Origin: an uncultured Saprospiraceae bacterium
Lineage (GTDB): Bacteria; Bacteroidota; Bacteroidia; Chitinophagales; Saprospiraceae
Length of the DNA: 10,964 nt
Assembly: GCA_937959095.1 (NCBI GenBank)
Contig: CALGLY010000074.1
Location: 1-10,964 of the forward strand
Direction of reading: 5' to 3'
Below the pieces are notes generated by a model. That model was given only the letters and a program-made list of their open reading frames with translations, did not search any database and had not been told where the DNA came from. Made by a program: the position numbers and the translations under genes. Below are positions 1 through 5,654 of the stretch, piece after piece. How positions within the stretch are numbered: position 1 is the stretch's first letter; every line of letters starts with the position of its first letter.

Positions 1-29
1 TAAGCAGTTTGTTGTAACAAAAAAGTGCG

Positions 30-1337
30 ATGGCAAAGAGTAAAAAAAACAGAAATAAGAAAGGAAAAAGTCCACAACAAGTAAAGCTTAGTCCGAAAGC
101 TTATATCAAGAAAGTGGCACGGAAGCTTCCTGTGGAGTGTAAAATTATTTCTGGTTGGGAGGAGCGTGGGAATACGCAAGTCATGGTTATGCGAAAACGC
201 ACCAATGGGCAAATGATTATTGGGTTTTATATGGTAGATAGTTGGTGCTTGGGATTGAAAGATACTTTTTATCGGCATGATATAGATTCAGAAGAGTTTG
301 AAGAAATGATGTCTAGTTTTGAGCAACAGTTCGCTCATGGCGAAGAGGAACTCATAGATTGTGACCCGCAATTAGCCTTTAATCTGATTTATGGAGCAAT
401 TGAGTATGCCGAAGATTTAGGCTTTGCGCCACCTCAAGATTTTGCTATCACAGAGTATATTCTAGATGATATAGATGAAATAGAATATATGGATATTGAA
501 TTTGGGAAAGATGGAAAGCCTTTCTATTCTTCTGGGCCTAATGATAATGTAGGACGCGTTTTGAAGACTCTAAATGATAAGGTAGGGGAAGGGAATTACG
601 ACTTCATGGCGCATATAGATATGGAGGAAGATGATGAAATGTTTAGTCCTGAATACATTCGAAATCACCCATACTCTACACGTCCAGAAGCTTATCAGCG
701 ATTTGAGGAGTTTGATAAATTAGAGGATGATGATGAAACAGGGACGGAATATATGTTCCAATTGATGGCTGCTGATAAGATACATCAAGTCCTTGGTGGC
801 ACTTTCGATGACTTGAAAGCGGTTTATGATGATGAATTTGTGGAGGATATCGTAGTTTCGATAGAAAAAACACTCAATGCAGAAGGGGAGAAGCCACTAG
901 AAGAGGAGGAGCGCGAAAGCATGTTTCGTTTAGTAGAAAGTATCATCGCTTTAATTCGCCATCATGGAAATCCAGAGTTTCTATTTGATAAAGACTATAA
1001 ACCTATTTTAGAAGCCCCTACTTGGGAGGAGATGGAGAAGATGTCGGAGGAAGATATTGCTGCTTTTATGCAGGAAGTAGATCGACGGTCTTCGCCTAAA
1101 GAATTGTATAAAAAGCATCTTCGCCTTTTTGTACTCAAAGTAATAGAGGAGGACTTAGGTTTTGATAGTGAGCAGGCTTTGACGGAGGAACAACAAGAGC
1201 AAGTGAAAGCTAAAGTCGAAGAACGCTATCAAGAAATAAAAACAAAAACCGAAGAAGAATTCACGGATATAGAGCGCGAACTCCTAGCTGAAGCACTGCA
1301 AGAAAGTTTTGAAATAATAGGAGAAAGTTTGATATAA
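30..1337 (+). CDS. Acidic protein of unknown function, 435 aa
   Basis: I do not recognise a family with a known function. The start is the only ATG after an in-frame TAA at 15-17, and no Shine-Dalgarno sequence precedes it. The N-terminus (residues 1-33) is rich in Lys and Arg. Next comes a compact, globular-looking region with a strand-like segment ending in GFYMVDSWCLGLKDTFY (65-81) and a helix around NLIYGAIEYAEDLGF (118-132). From about residue 195 the chain is dominated by Glu and Asp, and the C-terminal third (about 330-430) looks helical and possibly coiled-coil. There is no signal peptide or membrane segment, so it is probably cytoplasmic. The GFYMVD...CLGLKD segment resembles one I associate with uncharacterised bacterial proteins, but I cannot name the family. 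It converges on the nitroreductase gene with 2 bp between stops. Coding is well supported; function is open. Confidence 0.85.
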   Translation: MAKSKKNRNKKGKSPQQVKLSPKAYIKKVARKLPVECKIISGWEERGNTQVMVMRKRTNGQMIIGFYMVDSWCLGLKDTFYRHDIDSEEFEEMMSSFEQQFAHGEEELIDCDPQLAFNLIYGAIEYAEDLGFAPPQDFAITEYILDDIDEIEYMDIEFGKDGKPFYSSGPNDNVGRVLKTLNDKVGEGNYDFMAHIDMEEDDEMFSPEYIRNHPYSTRPEAYQRFEEFDKLEDDDETGTEYMFQLMAADKIHQVLGGTFDDLKAVYDDEFVEDIVVSIEKTLNAEGEKPLEEEERESMFRLVESIIALIRHHGNPEFLFDKDYKPILEAPTWEEMEKMSEEDIAAFMQEVDRRSSPKELYKKHLRLFVLKVIEEDLGFDSEQALTEEQQEQVKAKVEERYQEIKTKTEEEFTDIERELLAEALQESFEIIGESLI

Positions 1338-1362
1338 GGTTACTCCAGCCATTCCACCTTAT
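1334..1362. terminator. Weak inverted repeat spanning two convergent stop codons
   Basis: ATAAGGT (1334-1340) and ACCTTAT (1356-1362) form a perfect 7-bp inverted repeat with a 15-nt loop. The left arm contains the TAA of the acidic-protein gene and ends on the last base of the nitroreductase stop. The two convergent genes leave only 2 bp between them, so a shared terminator would have to sit here. The stem is AT-rich and there is no strong U-tract, so the functional call is tentative. Confidence 0.25.
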
Positions 1363-1915
1363 CCGCGATAGATTGGCGTGCGCTGCTTAGAGGGACATCT
1401 TCTTTGGCATAGCCCATATAGAACAGCCCTAAGCAGCGTTCTCCTTCTTGTAGTCCCAGAAAATCATTAGCAGCTATATTGGTGATGAGTGCAGGCGAAC
1501 TCCAATAACTTCCAATGCCATATTCGGTGCAGGTGAGCCACATATTCTGTACGGCACAGGCTACAGCTGCTATTTCTTCCCATTCTGGCAAACGTTCCTG
1601 CGGATCGCGCTGCATACAAATCGCAATGACACAAGCAGATTGCAGTGGTTTTTGACGGGTTTTCTTGAGCTTCATTTCTGAAAATTTACCTGCGGGCATA
1701 GCCCTTTCATAGGTGTCACCTAGATAATCGCTGAGTCGTTGCAAGGCAGCCCCTTGAAAGACTTTGAAACGCCAAGGTTCGGTTTTTCGGTGATTCGGTG
1801 CCCAATTCGCATTTTCTAGAATCTCTTCCAAAATGGCGCGCTCTATCGGTTTATCCAAGTACATATTTGGAGAGATAGACCGACGATTTCGTATTATTTC
1901 GCTGATTGTTTTCAT
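1340..1915 (-). CDS. Nitroreductase family protein, YdjA-like (191 aa)
   Basis: This is a predicted FMN-dependent oxidoreductase of the nitroreductase superfamily, using NAD(P)H to reduce an unknown substrate in the cytoplasm. The length matches the small YdjA-type members. Visible motifs are RRS at residues 11-13 (FMN phosphate region), NHRKTEPWRF at 41-50, a central EWEEIAAVACAVQN helix at 111-124, GSYWSS at 135-140 and LGLFYMGY at 162-169. These follow the order seen in E. coli YdjA (RRS, APDHKSMQPWRF, GCAV, GFLYLG). I chose the ATG at 1915 over an in-frame TTG at 1948: it places the family's usual N-terminus at residue 1 and leaves a 5-bp gap after the upstream stop at 1921 instead of a 28-bp overlap. 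It is the last gene of the minus-strand cluster. Its place behind glycan genes gives no clue to its substrate. Confidence 0.9.
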   Translation of the reverse strand: MKTISEIIRNRRSISPNMYLDKPIERAILEEILENANWAPNHRKTEPWRFKVFQGAALQRLSDYLGDTYERAMPAGKFSEMKLKKTRQKPLQSACVIAICMQRDPQERLPEWEEIAAVACAVQNMWLTCTEYGIGSYWSSPALITNIAANDFLGLQEGERCLGLFYMGYAKEDVPLSSARQSIADKVEWLE

Positions 1916-1920
1916 GAAAT

Positions 1921-2589
1921 TTATCGTATTTCTTCTCGAATGCTGCAAGCACTATTTTTAGTAACTGTAGTCTTAATTGATTTCCAACAATCCCCATAAA
2001 TAGAACAATAACAAAATTCTAAGTGATAAGGTATTGTATTTACAAAAGTATTAAAATCTAAGGTATCAGAATTATTTTTGATTTGGATGGAAGCCACCTC
2101 TACGGATTCTCCAGGCGCAAGAATATAGTCTTGAATAGGATTATTATTACGTTGAATTATTTCTACATTAGGCACTGTTTCGCTAAATTTATTAAGCATG
2201 GCGAGCTTGAGTCCCCAATTCGAAATTTCATTTCCATCAAATATATATTTCACCTCACTAAGTATAGCTGGCCCTACGCCTTTGTTTTCTATCTGGTATA
2301 GATACGTAGCTTCTGTTAGCCGATGTATGGAGTCTTTCATTTCCAATTTATAACTCGTATTACTTTTTGCTTCCACATAAGGCCATACACTTGCTTCTTT
2401 TTGGTCGGATAAGACCCTTGCCTCATAAAGACTTATGAATGCAGAAATAGAACTTATCAATACGGCTATCAATGCAATTATGGTGGACATATTGAGCTTC
2501 TTCTTAGTCTTCTTTACTGATTTTATAGCATTTTGTTCCTCCAATTCTATTTGTTCTTCACTTGAAAGTTTGTCTTCTTGATTTTTCAT
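1921..2589 (-). CDS. Single-pass membrane protein of unknown function (222 aa)
   Basis: I do not recognise this protein. From the ATG at 2589 it has a charged, Glu/Lys-rich cytoplasmic segment (residues 1-34), one hydrophobic membrane segment (about 36-57) and a C-terminal domain of about 160 residues that probably lies outside the cytoplasmic membrane. That domain looks rich in strands and includes IENKGVGPAIL (100-110), LAPGESVEV (157-165) and a three-cysteine cluster in FCYCSIYGDCW (192-202). The spacing of the cysteines would allow a disulfide or metal site, but this is inference. An in-frame TTG at 2625 would add 12 residues and overlap the upstream stop by 7 bp; I prefer the ATG. It sits between a sulfotransferase and a nitroreductase in a tightly spaced minus-strand cluster and is probably cotranscribed with them. 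Confidence 0.8.
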   Translation of the reverse strand: MKNQEDKLSSEEQIELEEQNAIKSVKKTKKKLNMSTIIALIAVLISSISAFISLYEARVLSDQKEASVWPYVEAKSNTSYKLEMKDSIHRLTEATYLYQIENKGVGPAILSEVKYIFDGNEISNWGLKLAMLNKFSETVPNVEIIQRNNNPIQDYILAPGESVEVASIQIKNNSDTLDFNTFVNTIPYHLEFCYCSIYGDCWKSIKTTVTKNSACSIREEIR

Positions 2590-2618
2590 TTGGAAAATGT
2601 ATTTATAAAAAAAAAGGC

Positions 2619-3341
2619 TTACCAATTGGAATCATCTGCATAATTGAAACGCTCTAAAAGTGCTTGAGCTTGTTCTTTAAAGGCTTCTTTTTCTGTTACG
2701 GTCATTTCTTGCTGCCAACGTGAAGTGCTTTTCTGTAAGGGCTGATTGATTTGCCAATTGCGTCGTTGAGAGTGTTCTGCTTCCCCACTATCTCCTTCGG
2801 AGTAACTTATTTTTTTATCATAAAAGAAACGCTTTTCTTTGTGGAAAGTTAATAAATTTTCCTCAAAAGGAAGTTCCAAAAACGCCATTAAATTTTGCAG
2901 TGTTTTGGTTGTTTGTGTTTGTAAATCTTCTAGTTTCAGGACATGCGTTTGCTCATGTGACCAATAGGGTAGGGCGGCTTCATTGTCGGCTACCCAACGC
3001 TTAAGCCCTCTATCAAAATCGCCATAGCGTTTCTTAATGGAACAGGCTACATCACGCCCATCACGTAGCATAATGATAATTTTTGAAGTAGGAAAGACTT
3101 CGAGCAGCTTCCCGATATGATGGACATGACGGGGTGTTTTTTCTGCCCAGCGGCTTGTTTTAAAATCGTTTACTTTCTTATGGAATTTCCATCGAATGAC
3201 GCTAGGGTTTGTTTCAAATTGTAAGATTTGGGTTTCTTCTCCTATTGCCTGTATTTCACTATGACTATCGAGCATGGCAAGGAGCAGAGATGTACCGCTA
3301 TGTCCGCAAGCAACTATAAAAATAGGCTTCGCAGTGTTCAT
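2619..3341 (-). CDS. Sulfotransferase (PAPS-dependent), 240 aa
   Basis: It is predicted to transfer sulfate from PAPS to a hydroxyl, most likely on a glycan given its neighbours. The 5'-phosphosulfate loop is GHSGTSLL, starting at residue 13 from the ATG at 3341. WAEKTPRH follows around 65-72, and the 3'-phosphate site is IIIMLRDGRDVACS, ending with the conserved Ser near residue 101. This pattern is typical of the Sulfotransfer_1/Sulfotransfer_3 type. The start is uncertain. The ATG at 3341 is preceded by AAAGGA at good spacing. An in-frame TTG at 3419 overlaps the flippase TGA as TTGA and would add 26 residues, a hydrophobic LIKLILAYAYALVHPKLKEH stretch that could be a real N-terminal extension. 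It lies directly behind the flippase and is probably cotranscribed with it. The acceptor is unknown. Confidence 0.9.
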   Translation of the reverse strand: MNTAKPIFIVACGHSGTSLLLAMLDSHSEIQAIGEETQILQFETNPSVIRWKFHKKVNDFKTSRWAEKTPRHVHHIGKLLEVFPTSKIIIMLRDGRDVACSIKKRYGDFDRGLKRWVADNEAALPYWSHEQTHVLKLEDLQTQTTKTLQNLMAFLELPFEENLLTFHKEKRFFYDKKISYSEGDSGEAEHSQRRNWQINQPLQKSTSRWQQEMTVTEKEAFKEQAQALLERFNYADDSNW

Positions 3342-3415
3342 GTGTTCCTTTAGTTTTGGATGTACTAAAGCATATGCGTACGCGAGGATTAATTTTATGA
3401 GTTGTTTGATTTGCT

Positions 3416-4756
3416 TCAAGAGAATAATTTTCGTAGTCGAGTTAAAAATAAAGAACGCGTCATCAAGTGACTAAATGTATTTAATTCAGGAAATAACCAA
3501 GTCGCAAAATACGCAGAAATTCCATAAGAAAGTAAAGAGGCGTAACATGCACCAAGAATACCATATTTTGGGATGAGGATTAAATTGATGCCTACATTGG
3601 TGGTGGCTGCAATAATAGAAAAGACAAGTTTTAGGCGTGTCCAGTTATGAATAATAAGATAGCTGTTTTTTACGGCATTGATACTGATAAATAAGAGCAG
3701 CACGGATAATATTCTCAATGGTGCAGCAGAAGCAGCATAGGCTTCGCCAAAAAGAAAAAATATAATAAAATCAGCGAATAAAAACAGCCCTATAATGGCA
3801 ATATAGGAAAAGCCATAGAGCATGTTGAGCATGATTTCTAACTTCTCATAGAAGGCTTGTGTATTGTTGGCATGTTCTTTTACGATATTTGGGAATAAGG
3901 ACTGTTTAAGAATATTTGGCACAAAAAATAAAATGCTCAGTAACTGAACGGCTGCTGCATAAATGCCTACTTGAGTAGCATCCGTCATTTCGCGGAGCAT
4001 GATTTGGTCGATGCGAGCGTTCACAGTTACCATTAGCCCTGCAAAAATGAGCGGTGAACCATCTTTCAGCAGTTGTGTCGCAATTTTTCTACTAAATGTC
4101 CAATTAAAAAGGCGGTATCCTTTTTTATGATAAAGAACAATCAAGCTTATCATACCTAATATACTATCTACTACAAACAAAGCTGCAAATGCGATTAAGT
4201 CGGCTTCCATGATAATTAGAAGCACTTTAATCGTATTGCTAATGAGATAAGCTATACTGGTAGCATAGACCGTATATTTGAGCTGAGTTTCGGCTTCAAA
4301 AAAGTGAATAATATTTTCAAAAGCCAAGAAGATGAAGCGCATGCTTATGATAGCAATGATGCAAAAAAGCAACCAATCATCCTGATAGAACCAAGCCGCA
4401 GAGAGTACGGTAACTCCCCAAAATAGCGTGCCAGAAATAGTCAAGAGACTAAAGGTACTACCAAGAATTGCTTCTTTTTGTTCAGGATGATTTACGAGTT
4501 CCCGCACTACTACGCGCCGAAGCCCTAGCCCTGCGACAATGCCAAAGAGGGCAGAGAAAGAAAAGGCAGTATGGTAGATACCATATAATTCGGGGGCTAA
4601 ATAGCGTGCCAGCCATGCGCCCACAAAAAGCCCCACAAAAAGCCGAATAATCTTATCTAAAAAAAGCCAAAAAACACTATCCGTAACTTTTCTTAAATTT
4701 GGTCTACTAGATAGTGCATCTTGAATACGCTTTATTGTATTTTGCAGCAAATTCAT
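3416..4756 (-). CDS. Polysaccharide/lipid-linked oligosaccharide flippase, Wzx-like (446 aa)
   Basis: It is predicted to move a lipid-linked saccharide across the cytoplasmic membrane during O-antigen, capsule or exopolysaccharide synthesis. The protein is almost entirely hydrophobic, with about 12-14 membrane segments, and has the length usual for Wzx/RfbX-type proteins of the MOP superfamily (PF01943-like). Early motifs are ARYLAPELYG (residues 50-59) after the first membrane pair and GLRRVVVREL (78-87). A second-half repeat begins near the DGSPLIFAGLMVTVNARID segment, as expected for the two-lobed fold. Translation starts at ATG 4756 with no Shine-Dalgarno sequence, and a near-consensus promoter ends only 4 bp upstream. 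It is the first gene of the minus-strand cluster. The glycan carried cannot be read from the sequence; the adjacent sulfotransferases suggest it becomes sulfated. Confidence 0.92.
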   Translation of the reverse strand: MNLLQNTIKRIQDALSSRPNLRKVTDSVFWLFLDKIIRLFVGLFVGAWLARYLAPELYGIYHTAFSFSALFGIVAGLGLRRVVVRELVNHPEQKEAILGSTFSLLTISGTLFWGVTVLSAAWFYQDDWLLFCIIAIISMRFIFLAFENIIHFFEAETQLKYTVYATSIAYLISNTIKVLLIIMEADLIAFAALFVVDSILGMISLIVLYHKKGYRLFNWTFSRKIATQLLKDGSPLIFAGLMVTVNARIDQIMLREMTDATQVGIYAAAVQLLSILFFVPNILKQSLFPNIVKEHANNTQAFYEKLEIMLNMLYGFSYIAIIGLFLFADFIIFFLFGEAYAASAAPLRILSVLLLFISINAVKNSYLIIHNWTRLKLVFSIIAATTNVGINLILIPKYGILGACYASLLSYGISAYFATWLFPELNTFSHLMTRSLFLTRLRKLFS

Positions 4757-4760
4757 CGCT

Positions 4761-4792
4761 CAAAAGTATGCTAGCAGTTTGTAAAAAACAAA
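4761..4792 (-). promoter_or_regulatory. Predicted Bacteroidota promoter for the flippase operon
   Basis: On the minus strand the sequence reads TTTG (4789-4792), a 20-bp spacer, then TACTTTTG (4761-4768). This fits the Bacteroidota housekeeping consensus of TTTG near -33 and TAnnTTTG near -7 in both elements and in spacing. The -7 box ends 4 bp before the ATG at 4756, so transcription would begin at or beside the start codon and the mRNA would be leaderless or nearly so. The -33 box lies within the left arm of the inverted repeat. No transcript data are available, so the assignment rests on the motif alone. Confidence 0.5.
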
Positions 4793-4890
4793 TCTTCCAT
4801 TTCCATTTCCAAAGTATTAAAGAACACGTTTAAAATGAATGACTTAGTTCTTTAATATTTTGTCGAAATGGAAGATTTGCTTTTTACAAA
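4778..4890. repeat. Long imperfect inverted repeat between divergent genes
   Basis: The left arm is 4778-4825 and the right arm 4847-4890, around a 21-nt loop (4826-4846). The outer 26 bp (4778-4803 against 4865-4890) match at 25 positions; the exception is A4788 against C4880. The inner 16 bp (4810-4825 against 4847-4862) pair fully with one G-T position. The only asymmetry is in the left arm, where CATTTC occurs twice in tandem (4798-4809). No coding sequence lies inside. The repeat sits upstream of both flanking divergent genes, where a terminator is not expected. It could be paired operator sites, a remnant of a small mobile element, or a structure-forming element. No clear target-site duplication abuts its ends, although ATGCT occurs on both sides (4768-4772 and 4903-4907). 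Confidence 0.85.
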
Positions 4891-4964
4891 TTCCTTATTT
4901 GAATGCTTAATAAACAAATCGCCATACCTGCTTGCAACAGGCAAGTAAAAAAATCAGCAGTTTT

Positions 4965-5654
4965 ATGATTATTTCGCATAAGCATAAATTTATTTTTATA
5001 AAGACAGAGAAAACCGCAGGAACTTCTATGGAAATTGCTCTATCAGGCATTTGTGGAGAAGAGGATATTATCACACCTATAAGTCCGAAAGATGAAGTGG
5101 TGCGTGGTGATTTAGGCTATAAAGTAGCGCAAAATCATCATCTTCCATTCTCTAGGTATACGCGCCTCGATTGGGTGCGCCTGCTCGTGAAACAAGAACG
5201 ATTACGCTTTTATAATCACATGCCAGCCTCGGATATTCAGGAATATATAGCACCTGCGATTTGGGATTCTTATTTCAAATTTTGCTTCGAGCGCAATCCC
5301 TGGGATAAGTTGATTTCTTGGTACTATTGGGTAGGTGACGAAAAGACTTATCCTACTATTAAAGAATTTATTGTATCAGGCAAGGCGGGACAAGTACGCG
5401 GTTTTGAACTCTACACCAAAGGTGGCATCTTGGCAGTTGATAAGGTTTATCAATTGGAAAATAAGGAGGCTGCTTTGCAGGATATTAGCCAGCGACTTGG
5501 TCTGAAGGAAGTACTTCAATTGCCAAGTTATAAAGCCAAAAGTGGTGCTAGAAAAGATAAACGGCCCTATCGAGCAATATTGACGAGCGAAGAGGCTGAA
5601 TTAATCAGCACTATCTTCGCTCGTGAAATTCGATATTTTGGTTATACCTATTAA
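4965..5654 (+). CDS. Sulfotransferase family protein, Sulfotransfer_2-like (229 aa)
   Basis: It is predicted to transfer sulfate from PAPS to an acceptor, plausibly a carbohydrate. The N-terminus, IISHKHKFIFIKTEKTAGTS (residues 2-21), carries the PAPS 5'-phosphosulfate loop KTAGTS at 16-21 in the form typical of bacterial sulfotransferase family 2 proteins. NHMPASD (84-90) supplies the conserved His, and CFERNPWDKLIS (107-118) is the 3'-phosphate site with Arg110 and Ser118. I chose the ATG at 4965 because family members begin at exactly this MIISHKHKF-type sequence; a TTG at 4932 would add 11 unsupported residues. No strong ribosome-binding site or promoter is evident. It is divergent from the flippase operon across the inverted repeat and converges on the PhoD-like gene with overlapping stops. 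It belongs to a different sequence family from the sulfotransferase at 2619-3341. Confidence 0.92.
   Translation: MIISHKHKFIFIKTEKTAGTSMEIALSGICGEEDIITPISPKDEVVRGDLGYKVAQNHHLPFSRYTRLDWVRLLVKQERLRFYNHMPASDIQEYIAPAIWDSYFKFCFERNPWDKLISWYYWVGDEKTYPTIKEFIVSGKAGQVRGFELYTKGGILAVDKVYQLENKEAALQDISQRLGLKEVLQLPSYKAKSGARKDKRPYRAILTSEEAELISTIFAREIRYFGYTY
5583..5624. terminator. Hairpin inside the 3' end of the sulfotransferase gene, possible bidirectional terminator
   Basis: ACGAGCGAAGA (5583-5593) and TCTTCGCTCGT (5614-5624) form a perfect 11-bp stem. A second 5-bp stem, GCTGA/TCAGC (5595-5599 and 5605-5609), is nested inside it. The structure lies 27 bp upstream of the sulfotransferase stop codon and just past the stop of the convergent PhoD-like gene. 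There is no intergenic space between these genes, so any terminator would have to lie within coding sequence. Neither side has a good U-tract, so termination is only a possibility; the inverted repeat itself is directly visible. Confidence 0.4.

Noticed and set aside
676..873. Minus-strand 65-aa frame inside the acidic-protein gene
   Set aside because: It lies entirely within a well-supported gene on the other strand, and its His- and Ser-rich sequence is an antisense image of acidic codons.
1915..1948. TTG start extending the nitroreductase by 11 residues
   Set aside because: The extension overlaps the upstream gene, and the family N-terminus fits the ATG at 1915.
4778..4890. Inverted repeat as a rho-independent terminator
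   Set aside because: It lies upstream of both divergent genes, the stem is long and AT-rich, and no upstream gene reads into it within the window.
4768..4907. Inverted repeat as a MITE with target-site duplication
   Set aside because: ATGCT flanks it on both sides, but at 5 and 12 nt from the ends rather than adjacent. A 5-bp match is expected by chance, so I keep this only as a possibility.
4931..4945. Small hairpin CTTGC/GCAAG before the second sulfotransferase
   Set aside because: The stem is only 5 bp with no T-tract. It is too weak to call an attenuator or terminator.
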